Below the pieces are notes generated by a model. That model had not been told where the DNA came from and ran no database searches. It worked only from the letters and a program-made list of their open reading frames with translations. Below, one piece after another: positions 46,701-58,709 of a stretch of 64,000 nucleotides of DNA; position 1 is the stretch's first letter; every line of letters starts with the position of its first letter. Source of the DNA: Crambe crambe (lineage: Eukaryota > Porifera > Demospongiae > Poecilosclerida > Crambeidae). The stretch covers positions 6,318,599-6,382,598 of the forward strand of contig OZ004595.1 of assembly GCA_963924555.1 (NCBI GenBank), in the 5' to 3' direction. The position numbers and the translations under genes are program-made.

Positions 46701-47518
46701 TGAAAGATGTGGTAGAGGGAAGAGGGTGGGTTGTCGTTTCAATCGGTATCAAGGGAGGTGTGTCCTGGTTATTTCCATCTACTTTAACTTCACTTTTAGT
46801 GTTAGGATCTACGATCTTTATAGCACGCGAGCGTTGCTTTGGAGGGTGTTTAGCACGTTCAACTTGATCCTGTGGGTTGTACATCACAGGTGGATTAGCC
46901 ATCTGCCCTCTGATGGGCGGTATTGCATTCATTGTGGGATTCTGGTTCATCACCGGCACTCCTTGCGGCTGTGATAAGCCAAGATTGATGGGTTGCTGAG
47001 TGCTCTGACCTTGTGGGAACAACGTAGGCTGCAACTGCTGAGTGCTGAATGGTATCATAAAAGGCTGGGTTGCTGCCATGTTATGCTGTGGGAAAAATGG
47101 AGGATTTGCACGCATCAGAGCTGCCCCAGCCTGGTTGGTTGCCGGTGCTGGTGTGGAGAACATGGCCAGCTGAGGCTGGCCAAGTAAGACACGATTGCCA
47201 GCATGTATCTGCTAGTATAGGAAATGGGATAATAATCTTATTATGAAAGGTCAAAGGGCAGCACTCACATTGGGAACATAAGGAGGATTTTGGATTAATC
47301 CGGCAGCAGCATTAGGTTGAGAGGCACGACTTTTATACACTTGCGGTTTCCTTTGAGAGAATTTTACAGATGAAATACTGAGAATTGAGGTGGAAAGAAC
47401 ACACGACTTACTGATGATGAATATCTCCTCTTGGTCTTCCTCGGCCTGACTGGTGACGGGGAGGAATGTGGTTATGATTAGGCCCAGGATTGGGGTGTTG
47501 CGACTGCATAAAAGCCAT
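40796..47518 (-). CDS. EIF4G: Full-length eIF4G (paralogue C)
   Basis: The likely start is ATG 47518 ([16 protein letters not shown]). A long exon (about 45450-47206) encodes a Gln/Pro/Thr-rich N-terminal half that includes [17 protein letters not shown], resembling the conserved segment near the PABP-binding region of animal eIF4G. It ends in phase 1 and joins [20 protein letters not shown], which carries the eIF4E-binding motif at 44475-44495. Then come [18 protein letters not shown], a MIF4G domain (44208 to about 43170), a charged R/E/K linker, a short segment [18 protein letters not shown] like the human LGPGGRLSSWGKG region, MA3 (42.4-41.9 kb) and W2 (41.83-40.8 kb) ending [10 protein letters not shown]. 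It is the most complete of the three tandem genes and probably the ancestral one. The intron at 44.5-45.45 kb has a 49-bp direct duplication. Confidence 0.88.
44475..44495 (-). other. eIF4E-binding motif of full-length eIF4G
   Basis: These codons read YDRDFLM. The human eIF4G1 equivalent is YDREFLL. The position before the MIF4G domain is as expected. Confidence 0.85.
45273..45370. repeat. Two-copy 49-bp direct repeat
   Basis: Units beginning TGAGGACTAGT and ending ACACAGATTAGGTA or ACACACATTAGGTA follow each other directly, with only a few differences. It is intronic in eIF4G copy C. Confidence 0.85.
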
Positions 47519-48775
47519 AAATGGGTGGGGTCTGGGGCTCTTTATCAACTGCCCTGAAAACTTGGTCGAGTAGAATCAAAATATGAGCACTTGGAAGCCA
47601 GGGTGGTGAAGTCTTGATAAATATAAGATGTGTACTGCACATACAAAGATTTGCTTGGATATAAGGTACAAATTGCATGACAAATTGCTACTGGATGACA
47701 ATGAACCACCAACCTTCCAATAATGAGATAGATGTCAAAGAGTTGGGAACTCAACTACTAAATTATGACATGTTTAATGTTCTTGATTACATAGATCCAC
47801 TCCAGACGAAAAAGACTCTAGACTAAGGACTTATGTTAAGGTACACTTGCTCTCTCTGAACCATAAAATTGAAACCTGCTCTTCCTATCCTTAACCTAAA
47901 CAGAATGGCATGCTAAACACATGACCTACGTCTAGCTCTTTTATGTAGTACTTTGCATGCTATATATGTTGTGGGAAGAGGATTGCGCAATATTTCTGGC
48001 ATGGCATGACATAGCATAGCTTACTCTCACCATGTTGCTACTAAACTCAATCCTTCCAACAGAATGTGAAAAGGGCCAATATAACCATCTGATTAAAGTA
48101 CTTGAGTGGAGTGTGGATCTATTCAGAATGCACACGTTTTATCAACCATTTCCCAAACCAGTGGTTTGTACTAAATGTTAGTTCCTCACCAGTGTCCAGA
48201 CAAATCCGGTAGAGGGCAGAACACTAAGCCAGTGAGCCTAGCCCGTATATACCGCACCAGGACAGCTGCCAAGGTAGATTATAATGATACGTCGGCTGGC
48301 CTGAAAAGGTCCTTGTTCGGATAATGTCTAAACGGTCTCGAGCAAAACAGAAGGGGAAACAGAAGTAGAAGTCTCGTAACTTTCAGTGTGTAAATCTCTG
48401 AAGGTCGTAAGTCTTGAAAGTGTGTATCGCAGAAATGGGAATAATACAGTCGGTTGCCTTGGTGTACCGTGTTCTTTCAGAAGAGATAATCTCCACTAAT
48501 TCAGAATTAGCTACACTAGACCTCCACTATACTATAAATTACTCTTACTTAGTTAACTTATAGCTATTTTAAAAGTACTACAACGTTTCTGGTCTCAGAT
48601 TCGAAAAGATATTTTTGATGAGGTACCCAGTACCACTGGATATGCCAAGGAAGGGCAAAGGACAAACGTGGGTCTGCTCTAATTATCCGAAAATAAAACT
48701 TTGCTGTAAAATCGAAATTCTTTGTAATACACACAAAAAAAGAGGACAGACAGATGATAATGTTGGCCTTTGAAG
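47519..48775. other. Intergenic region upstream of the eIF4G array
   Basis: This should contain the promoter of the full-length eIF4G and the 3' end of the ORP gene. At 48325 a 14-codon basic frame (MSKRSRAKQKGKQK) appears, but nothing supports it as a gene. No other feature is recognised. Confidence 0.4.
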
Positions 48776-51700
48776 TCAAAAAATGTCAGGGCATTTTGAC
48801 CAGTCACCTCTCAGCTTGCAATCCCAGTACTTGCTGTTGAACTTATGATAAGATGTATTAGTGTCTGGGTCATGATAGAGATCAAACCAACTGCAGAAAA
48901 TATAACTTGGATGAGAGCGAGAGAGAGAGAGAGAGACTTACACTGGCTTCCATTTCTCTTCCCTTGCCTCTCTGAGCCTCCTTGCTGCTCGCTGTTTTTC
49001 CTCCAATCTGTATTTCTCACTTGATGCATCGTCCACAAGCCCATCTTCCAGCAATCGCTGATCACCCCTCTTCCGAGAGTCTGTTGGACAAGTAACACTC
49101 TCATCCTCTTCATTGAGTGTCATACTGAAGTGAGTGAACCCATACTGCCGTTCACAGTTGGGAACAGGTTCATGGGCTCGCCACAGTTCCTTGACACCCG
49201 TACCATCTGCACCAATCAATACACTGAATCATACACTTAGGCAAAAATGTTTAGCGTGATTCCACATTGCCATGTACCCACCCACCCACCTGGCTTCTTG
49301 CGATTCATTCCTTTATCCCAGGCTCCATGGAGCAGGTACTGGATCTCCCCATCCTTGTCCAGCACCTTCCCGTACAGCTCCCGATAACGCTCCTTGGCCT
49401 TGCTGTAGGGAACCCACGAGACCACTGCTTTGTCTCCTGTGTTATGACAAGTTACCACCACATCTGCTTCCTATATTTATAATACACATAGATTAGAGAT
49501 CTGTGTAACATTATATACTAAGAAATGCCATTTCAAAATGGAACTAACCATCACTCCTAAAAGAATTAGGGTGATTTCTAACTTGAACTTGCTTTCAAAG
49601 AGATGCCCCTTATAAAAGTTAATTATTCTTTCCTGTATCCCATCACAAATTTGCAACAAGATGCCAACAAGGACCGGGATTGTACATCAATAGAAGACAC
49701 TAAATGGCAATGAAAAGATCACCCGGCCCATCATCATTGACAGCTCTGCTCCACTATGAAATGCTTATCACAATTCAAAGATTGAACTCCATGCTAGGGT
49801 GTTTTAAGTATAATAATATTCATTATGCCATCACATGTTTCTTTAGCCAAATAGGGTGGCATTTTAGTATACTGGGGGAAAAGACTGCCACTGAATAGAG
49901 AAAGAGGCAATTTTCTACTCACATGGTCAGCCCAGAGAGAGCCGAGGATGAGGTTGTGGACAGTTGTGTGTGGTTTGTTCCACGAGTAATGGTAACCGTC
50001 ATCTTTGGACTGAAAGTGAACAATTCCATTGGGCTGAACTCGAACCCACTAGAAAAAGAAATGTGGTTTTGATCAATGAATGTTTACCTCAAGTGTAACC
50101 ACAAAGAGAATGGGTAAATGAGTTAGGAGATTCAGTTTGGATTAATGATATAGTAGACCCTACCATAAGCTCTCTACATGTACTTCACCTGTCCACGAAA
50201 CTTTATTTCCAATTTGTACTCCTCCCAGAAGATCCAATTGTCTGACTCAGCATGGAGGGCTGTAATTGGTGGGTGGTGACTCACCTGTTCCACCAGCACA
50301 CAATATTTCCCAGTATGGTTCACTAACTCGTATGTCTCCCCCAGCAGAGGGTTGAAGGGCTTGCTGTGTCTAAGTCATCCAGGATTGAAGAAAGAAATGG
50401 GCATAGGTGGGAGGGAGGGGTTAATTAATGTAATGAAAGGAGGTAAACTCTATTTACCTGGTTAAAGTGGTGACAAAAGAAGAACTTGAAACAGCTGCCA
50501 AATAAGCCAATCGCTTATGGATGGTGGTGGCAACTGTGTAAAATAAAATATTTCAAAACTAGTGGACAACACATTCCACAACTCACCTGCAGCTTTATGA
50601 AACAAGTCAATATACTCCAGGTCTTCCACCAGTCTCTGCAAACCAAAACAGAGAAGCCTTTTAAATACTCGCCACAATCCCCACAGTAATGCCACGATAT
50701 TCTACTATGCAATACATACACAGGAAGGAATAACAAGATGTATTGTGGCTGGTATTCCTTCATGTACATGTAGCGACACCTGTTCTTATAGGAACAGTCA
50801 CATGACTACATACCAAGATTCATAACTTTATAGGCACTAAAATCTATTAGTGGTAAATAAATATCATTACTCTGACATACCACACTGGGACCACATGTAT
50901 ATCATGACCTGATACACCTCACCTGAGTGAAAGAGAGAGGTTCGTTGAGATGAACTGGTAAAGCAATTTTGGTCACATCTTTCCCTATAAGGTTCTTTAA
51001 GATGCTGGTAAGAAAAAATAATGGATAAAAATTAAAAAAAAAAATGATTAAGTGCTAGTTACCTCCAGAGATTATAAGTACTCCTGTCTCTATGGATAGG
51101 GAGCTTGTTTCGGGGGTTCTTGGGTCTTGAACGTGTTGCTAAGGAAAGGTGGGGGAAAAAATGATAGACCATCAACATTAACCACAAGCCACATCCAGCT
51201 GTGATTATAAAATTCTTTGAAGAACCTTGAGCACATGTTACGTACATAGCACTTTGAAGAAATCACTAAAGCAGTCAGGATTGGAGATAGGCTGGGGGTC
51301 AGCAGTTTCCTCTGAGATTGCTGGTGGTGGTTTGTAACTAGGGACGCCACTTGGGACTAAGGAGAATAGATTCCCACTGAGTGTAGAGAGAGAAGAATCT
51401 TTACTGCGAACTATGGAATCAGTAATACACTGTTCCAATGGACTCTCCAAAGCATCTTCATACTGTAAACAAGTAATAATTAGTAGCCTTTAACAATAAT
51501 TTACGTCACCTGAGATATACACAAATCAGAAGTCATGGCTAGGGAGGGTTATACAGCTCACACTGGCTAGAGCTTAGAAGAGCTACTTTGCAGCTTTTTT
51601 TTTTTCTTTATAACTTTAGTGTCCAAATGGGCACAAGGCGAGCCAACTAGCCACTGGCTAATACTAAGGCTGCCTAAATAGCCTATTGCAACTGTTTATA

Positions 51701-51962
51701 TGTACTGGTTGTATTTTCACACATTTCCTCCATGCTGAATAACTGTACTATACATTCCATGGTCCAATACCTTCAAACTACATGCTATTAACTAGCAAGG
51801 AAGCTACTAGCTAGCCTCGTACCCAGGCTAGCCATGGCTATCTTGTCCCACGGTCGTATTGTAGTTGACTAAGACCACGCAATAAGGCGCGCTCACCTCA
51901 TCACTACTTGAAGAATCGTCTACACCATCTTCTTCTCTCCAGTTGGTTTCTGGAGCCTCCAT
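48776..51962 (-). CDS. Oxysterol-binding protein-related protein, ORP1/ORP2 type, short form
   Basis: ORPs move or sense sterols and phosphoinositides at membrane contact sites. The start is ATG 51962 (MEAPETNWREEDGVDDSSSS), followed by an acidic, Ser-rich region. The ligand-binding domain begins NKLPIHRDRSTYNLWRILKN and continues ALPVHLNEPLSFTQRLVEDL and KPFNPLLGETYEL. The family fingerprint EQVSHHPP is present (codons near 50275). WNKPHTTVHNLILGSLW and YGFTHFSMTLNE follow, and EEKQRAARRLREAREEKWKP near the end closely resembles human ORP1/ORP2. It ends CPDIF at TGA 48776-48778. No PH domain, ankyrin repeats or membrane segment are seen, as in ORP2. An FFAT motif is not obvious. Confidence 0.9.
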
Positions 51963-52341
51963 AGTTTACAAAGAAAGCGACATAACATGGCGCACGCGCA
52001 TGGAATTCTGGTGGACCCGGGGGGGGGCGGGGGCGGGGGGCGGATTCCAGGCCAGTCGAGTTCCATGTGTCAAGTTCTTAGTCCGGGGTCCGGGTTGGTT
52101 ATAAGTTAACTGTGCACAACCATCACTGTTGTGGAATGTTGAACCTGTCTATGTAGGCCTAAAATATTTGAGCCCTTTCTGGCCTTTATAACTAGCTGAC
52201 CGATGCGACGCGACCTTATCCATAAAGATAATCATAAATCATGGCATCATCAGGGACCAGCCCCACCCCTCGACCAAGATTTGAAGGCGAATTTTGCATC
52301 ATATTTGCTAGTTTAGTGACATGATCGTTCCGAGAAATTGA
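51963..52341. promoter_or_regulatory. Divergent promoter region with a long G-rich tract
   Basis: It separates the ORP gene (-) from the SRCR gene (+). Next to the ORP start are GCGCACGCGCATGG and, at 52019-52043, G runs of 9, 5, 6 and 2 broken by single C. That pattern could form a G-quadruplex on the plus strand. Confidence 0.6.
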
Positions 52342-53968
52342 ATGGATGCTCTCAAACTCTACATTCATGAATTGATATTCATGATAAGTCTCCTGCAACC
52401 AAGTGAAGGTGAGTCATTCTTTTTTCCTGGAAATGTTTTTAGTATGAATATCGTAATGATGGACTTGGTCTGGTTATCAGAAATCAATATACGCTTGGTG
52501 GGAGGACAAACCCCTTTTGAAGGTCGAGTAGAAGTCTTATATAATGGGTCCTGGGGAACAGTGTGTGATGACTTCTTCAACCCCCGTGATGGGATAGTAG
52601 TATGCAGAGAACTTGGCTACACTGGAGTGTTAGATGTGTTTACAACAGGTCATATGTTTAACACAATGCACCCTCCAAATATATGGTTGGACAATGTGCA
52701 CTGTCAAGGCAATGAGAGTGACTTATTCCAGTGCGAGCATGATGGAGTTGGAGTACACAATTGTGATCACAATGAAGATGTGGGTGTGAAATGTGGTAAG
52801 TCCATATCTCCAAATGATTGAGTGATATTTAGGACCTGTACTATTACACAGACAACAGCAGTGCTCAAGAAGAAGGAACCCTTCGTCTCGTACATGGCTC
52901 AGATTCATCAAATGGCATATTGCAGATATTTCACGATAGGTTTTGGGGCACGGTGTGCAATACTGGCTGGAGAGTGATTGAAGCTGAGGTTGTTTGCAGG
53001 CAGTTAGGTTTTGCTGGTAAGTTAAAGATGAACCTGGTATTACTGAAAGGTCACATTGTATGCTTATTATTGCATGCAATATGTATTGTGCATGTGATAC
53101 AAGTAGTAATAACAAAATTATTGTTTTGATCCACTACAGGTTCTTTGGGTTTAGTCCCAATATCGGATTATGCTGCTCCACTCAAAGGGCTGATATGGCT
53201 GGATCGTGTCCATTGCAATGGATCAGAGACTAGGCTAGACAGTTGCAATAACTCTGGCTGGTTCAATCGAGGGACGCAATGTTCACATAGTCAAACTGAT
53301 GTTGCCATAATGTGCAATAGTAAATTTATTTCTGTCATGCGTTACATTTTTCAATTGGAGTTTATATTTTTGTAGCTACAACTATTCAAGTATATCCATC
53401 ATCCAGCAGCACTTCAGTACAACTACAGTCATTGTCACTATCACCCAGCATTTCAGTGGTATCACCCAGCATTTCAGTGGCACCATCCGGTATTGTTGTA
53501 AGCGAAACAAATCACGTTATCACGCAGCCTACAAGGAGAAGTGAAATGTCAACCAAAAAATTAAAGCAGATCTTGATCCCTGTCATCGTCATTCTCTTCA
53601 TTGGAGCTGTTCTCACTGTGATCTTTGTTCTTCTCCTACATCATTACTATTCCCACAGGTATGAGTCACAGTCTGATAAAATACATAACAAAGCAGCCAT
53701 CGTTCTAAAGTCTAATTGGATTCATTTGATGCAATATATTATCTGCTCTACTTTCTCATTTAAAACATGATCAATGAGTTGGTTTTTGAGTTGGTTAAGT
53801 GTGTAAGGTACCATAAAGATGAGAATCTCAAATAACTGCCCCTCAATTTTACCCCCATCCCTGTATTATCTTAGATGCAGCTCAATGGTAACTTCAAATT
53901 CCATTCAGAAAATAGAAAAAACTGAATTAGAGTTGGCATTCAATGCTGAAATAACTGATCCGTTATGA
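52342..53968 (+). CDS. Membrane protein with two SRCR domains
   Basis: Exons join in phase. The first (52342 to about 52409) gives a weakly hydrophobic start, MDALKLYIHELIFMISLL, a possible signal peptide. SRCR domain 1 is INIRLVGGQTPFEGRVEV, YNGSWGTVCDDFF, VVCRELGYTG, WLDNVHCQGNESDLFQC. SRCR domain 2 is TLRLVHGSDSSNGILQIF, GTVCNTGWRVIEAEVVCRQL, IWLDRVHCNGSETRLDSC. A Ser/Thr stalk and a membrane helix (ILIPVIVILFIGAVLTVIFV) follow. The C terminus either continues to 53770 or, using donor GTATGAG near 53660, splices to an exon ending at TGA 53966-53968. Such receptors are abundant in sponges and often linked to recognition or immunity. The ligand is unknown. Confidence 0.87.
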
Positions 53969-54206
53969 TTGATGCTAATTGGCTGTAGCTTTGGGGCTAG
54001 CCAGTGACATTGCATTTTCATCCCAAAATTTTCAAGAAAGACACAATATTATGAAAATTTAAAAAAATATTTTCTTTTCAATGAAAGTCTACAATTATTA
54101 TTTCCATTTTCTCTCGTGTTCATGTAATATAAAATTAGTATAAATTAGTAAATACACCACACCACAATGACAACACAAAGATGTATAAAGAATCCAAACT
54201 TTAAGG

Positions 54207-57200
54207 TCATTTTTTTGCTCTTCTCCGCCCCTTTGATGATTTTCTAGACGTGGGAGTAGATTCTCCTGTACCAGCTGAGAAGATGGGTGGTTGTTGCTGT
54301 GGACTCTGAAACAATGACGATTGATTGCCACCAGAAAGAGTTCCACTTCCAAAACTGATTCCACTTCCAGGAGCAGCTGGACTCTGTCCAAAGATAAAGC
54401 TTTGGTTCTGGTTGAGGCCAGTGGTCGAGGAGGCACTGCTTTGTCCAAATTGAAACATAGGTTTATTGGCTGCTTGTGGATTTCCAAAAATCCCAGCAGG
54501 TTGATTATTATTACCAGGAAGGGTGTTTGTCTGACCAAAGTTGAAGGACATGGGATTAGAGGCTTTAGGCTGAGACTGAGTGCCATTGAAAATGTTTTGT
54601 GTCTGGGCAGTGAAGCCAAGAGAACCCGTCCCACCAAAAGCTCCAGCACCAGCACCTGGTTGCTGCTGAGGTTGTCCACCAAACTTGAACTGAGTAGTCA
54701 GCCCTCCATTCACAGAAGGTGCTTGTGTTCCTTGTGAGCCAAACAGAAGACTGGACTGACCAAGTGTCCCTGTAGTGGCGCTGGTGTTGTTGGCATTTTG
54801 AGAGCCAAAGTTGAAACTAAGGGACTTTGCACTGGAGTTGACGACAGCACCCGATGTTTGTGAGGGAACCTTGAAAATTGAAGCTTGGGTGCTAGGCTGT
54901 GCGGTGAAAATAGATGTTTGGTTTGAAGGCTGGGAAGTAAAGATCGAAGCTTGGGTAGCGACAGGTTGGGAAGTGAAATTCGAAGGTTGAGCGGTAGCTT
55001 GTAAGGCCTGGGAGTTAGCAAAGAGAGAGCCAGGCAATTTAAGTAGAGAGGACTGAGGGTTAGGCTGAAGAGCCTGTGGGTTAGAAGGTTTGGTGCCAGG
55101 CTGTGAAGTTTGGAGCGCTTGGAAGATGGGTGATTGAGCAATATTAGTTTGTGGAGGAGCTAGAAAGAGAGACGGTTTGGTGCTAGGTTGTGAGGCTTGG
55201 TTGAGAACAGAATTCAGCTGTGTGTTCAGTTGTGGAGTTGGGGCCAAAAGAGAGGCTTGTGTGCCTTGCTGTGAGGCACCTTTGAAGAGTGACAGAGATG
55301 GTTGAACATTGGCTTGTGTGACTTGCTGTGAGGCACCTTTGAAGAGTGATGAAGATGGTTGAGCTGGTTGAGCATTGGCTTGTGTGCCTTGCTGTGAGGC
55401 ACCTTTGAAGAGTGATAAAGATGGTTGAACATTGGCTTGTGTGCCTTGCTGTGAGGCACCTTTGAAGAGCGACGAAGATGATTGAGCATTGGCTTGTGTG
55501 CCTGACTCTGAGGCACCTTTGAAGAGTGACAGAGATGGTTGAGCATTAGACTGTGACAAAGAAGGATTTATCAGAGAAGGTTGTGTGGTAAGCTGAGAAG
55601 TTTGGTTGAAGAGGGAAGAAGCATTTCCAGTATTGAACATTGAAGAAGCAGGTGTTTGATTTGGCTGGGTGGTAGCAGGGACGTTGAAAGAAAATGAAGG
55701 TTTTCCAGACAAGTTTTGGTTTGATATGGAAGGATTAGCAGTTGAAGTAATAACGGCAGGTTGCGCTTGAGACAGATTAATGGTGGCATTGGAAGTTGCA
55801 GTCTTTGAACTAGCAGGTAACTGAAATAAACTTCCAGTCAGTGAGAGAGGATTTCCTTGAATGAGACCTGGCTGCTGAGTGGAGGCAGTAGTTGTGACAG
55901 CAGCAGCAGATGCAGTACAACTGGTGGAGCTGGCAATGGTTAGGGGAGGACTCGCAGTGGTAGTGGTGGCAGTGGCCTGGAGAGTTAGACCCCCTGATGA
56001 TGTAGTTTTTGCTGGTACAGGGAGGACTGGTTGAGTCGTTGGTGCAGAGAGGCCAGACTGAAGTGGATTGACCACTTGCCCAAATTGCAAGGAAGCAGTA
56101 GAAGTGACTTCAGCACTTGGCAATTTAGCGGAGTCTCCTTCCACAGGTGAGTTGGTCCCAGCATTTAAGGCAGGAAGGGAAGAAGGGAGGGGGTTAGCGA
56201 AAGCCGGGAGTGCGAAAGTGACAGTTTTTGTAGGTGGAGCTTTGCTGGTGGTTGCTATAGAGATGGTTGCTGAGACAGCAGAAGGTGTTTGTGTTGTAGG
56301 AAGTTGAGATGCTGTTGGTAGTGAAACGGCAGGAAGTTGAGATGACGTCACAGTGCTGGATTGTGAGGAGGTCTGAGTTACACCACTGTCTGTTTCATCA
56401 TCTGCCTCAAGAAATGCCTTCAGTTTGGCTGCTGTGGCCTCACGATCTTTCCTCAAATCTTCATGGGTCACAGAGTGAGAAGATGACAATGGTGATGGCT
56501 ACGCAACAAAACAAATCAATAAAGTGGCCACTTCAATCCCTGTGCACTTACTAGATGTGGTTTAGCTCCAGTGGCACAAAAGACAGGCACTTTCCTACGG
56601 AGGCTGTCCTTCTCCTTGGCTTCTTGTGAAGAAGTGAACACTGCCTTCAGGGCATGTAAAGACTCTTCTCTCTGCAAATTCAAAAATATGTAACCACACT
56701 CAGTCTCACTAATTATCACACACAGAGACCTCCTGGGAGACCTGATTTGATGTTACTTTGTACCTTCTTGCTTATTTCAGCTTGGTCAATCTTGATGGGT
56801 GGAGCTTGGATCCTGGGCAGAGTGTGGGTTCCTGACATATGTCCAGCATTGTGTGGGCTGCTCGTTATGGAAGGAATGCGTGAACCCTCCAGTATGATTT
56901 TATTAGATTCTTTTACTACACTGGTTTCTCTCTTTTGTTCTTTTTGGTCTCCCTTATCCTGGTTGTCTTGGACAACAGGCTCCACCTCACATTCCACATC
57001 AGGAAATGACAGCACGTTGCTGCACTCTCCCCCTCTGACCCTTGACCTCTTGGTGGGTGGAGAGACTGCGGTGGTAGCAAAGTGCGAGCGTTTTCTGTCG
57101 GCTGTAGTGACAGACTCTTGTGACACAGATACAGTCACACCACCAGTTCTGATAACAGAGAAAGAAAAACAAATCGAAAGTCTCATGGGTCACTAAGAAA

Positions 57201-58253
57201 ACCATTTCTTTTTATGTAGTACCTCAGACGTTTAGCAAGAGGAGGTGATAATATGGTAGAAGAAGAACTGGAGAGAACAGAAGTATTGCCTTCTGGAGCT
57301 GAAGTTGCCCACCTCTTTCTGGAATGTTGTCACATACATGAAACAGGTTACATACATGGATGATTTTCTGTCCTATGAAATATGCTTGGTAATAATATTA
57401 CCTCTTTTGTCGTAGAGCTGTCAAAATGACTTCTTTATCACATGGATTTGGAGGTGGATTTTCCTCCAGGCCATTAGAAACCTAACAATTGTAACATTAT
57501 CACTCCAACCATTACATCAAAGGAAATGCTTGACCACAAACCATTCCTTGAAGTGGCTCTTTTTCCTCCTCTCTTCCTCCTTTGTGCTTGACACCGGCTA
57601 ACTTGACAGTGGCTGGACTTGCCACTCCGTTCTTTAACAACCTTCCAACTCTTCCATGTCTTATTCCTGGGCCTTTCCGGGTGGCCAGTTGGACCAGGCT
57701 ACTGGGAGAGGCACTCTGTGACCTCCGAGAGTTAAGCATCTGTCGAAGAAGAGATGCCTGGGAAGGAGTTTTAGAGTATACAGATGCCTCTGTCCTTGGG
57801 CTAACAAATTGTGAGAAGTGACCATTTATTTTTCTGCTGGTGGTGGAGTCATTCGTTCCTTGATGGATACCCAGAAAGTGGTTCTTCTGGACAGCAGAGG
57901 ATGGGGAATACATCTGGTCTAGAACATCAGGATTTTGACGGGACATGTGGTAGTCCCCAACACTGGTATGGTAGTGGCCATGTGGTTTGTTGAGAGAAGA
58001 GGGGGAGGAAGAGGGATTGGAAAAATTGTGATTCATCAATGGCCGCTTTGCTGTGGTAGGGGACTCAACAGGACTACATGAATAAATTTATATGATTCAC
58101 TGTGGCCACTTCTTAGTATTTTTCTCACCTGAAACTTAGCTTTGCCTTGACAGCATTATTTTGACGCCAATTGTCCGGGGGAGGTGACTGAGACTGAACA
58201 GGAACTTGTTTATTGGTGGAGAATAACCAATTCGATAGATTTCTAAAAGTCAT
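54207..58253 (-). CDS. POM121-like FG-repeat nucleoporin without an N-terminal membrane segment
   Basis: The start is ATG 58253 (MTFRNLSNWLFSTNKQVPVQ), joining in phase to SPVESPTTAKRPLMNHNFSN. Basic Ser-rich exons follow, then NPCDKEVILTALRQKRKRW, which resembles the DPCAKETVLSALRERKKR region of POM121 as I remember it, then PLAKRLR, SPPTKRSRVRGG and DREATAAKLKAFLEADDE. The last large exon (54207 to about 56500) is a Gln/Ser/Thr-rich FG domain with GLFGS, SFNFG, FKFGG and FIFGQ motifs. It ends in the basic tail TSRKSSKGRRRAKK, like POM121's basic C terminus. FG repeats line the nuclear pore. Unlike vertebrate POM121, no membrane helix is visible at the N terminus. NUP153 is the main alternative, but no zinc fingers are present. 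Confidence 0.7.
55261..55554 (-). repeat. 57-bp coding minisatellite in the FG nucleoporin
   Basis: Five direct copies start at 55261, 55318, 55384, 55441 and 55498. Four spacings are 57, 66, 57 and 57 bp, all multiples of three. Each unit encodes about 19 residues around SLFKGASQQGTQANVQPS. Confidence 0.88.
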
Positions 58254-58709
58254 TTTCGACGGTATTGCTAGCTTGATAAACGATCCAAGGTCACATAACA
58301 CGGCCTCTTCTACTATAACACAAGTATTTAGTTGCAGAATAGATGTCCTCTTTTACCTATACGTAATCTGCTGCGTCAGCACTCTTTCAAAATCTGCACA
58401 TGTCATGCGCGCATGCTCAAACATTAGAGGCTTACGTCATCAAAATATACGTAAGCCTTACGTATACCGGGCATGCGCATTTCTCATGACCACAAGATCC
58501 AAAGTGAAATAAAAATGGCGGTGTGAATGGCGTCTGAGGAGACGGCGGGACATCGGTAGAATTCAGTTCTTGGGGATAACTTCAATGAGAAGACTCTGCC
58601 CGCTCTAATTGGCGACAGCGTAAGCTTGATAAAAGCTTATCTACTGTGAACTGAGGTGGTGAAATCTAGCTATAAACTCGCCCCTTTTTCCTCTCATTAC
58701 TCACTCTAT
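58254..58709. promoter_or_regulatory. Head-to-head promoter of the FG nucleoporin and cyclin L
   Basis: AGGCTTACGT (58428-58437) and its complement ACGTAAGCCT (58449-58458) form an inverted pair that contains TTACGTCA, a CRE/ATF-like core. A further CTTACGTATA follows. CATGCGCGCATG and GGCATGCGCATT nearby resemble NRF-1 sites. Confidence 0.5.

Noticed and set aside
31001-47518. The three eIF4G copies as a simple assembly duplication
   Set aside because: The copies differ by a transposon insertion, a linker deletion, a domain duplication and different first exons, so they are not collapsed or repeated haplotypes of one sequence. Long reads should still confirm this.
48325-48369. 14-codon basic frame MSKRSRAKQKGKQK
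   Set aside because: It is too short to support, no splice site extends it, and its composition alone is weak evidence.
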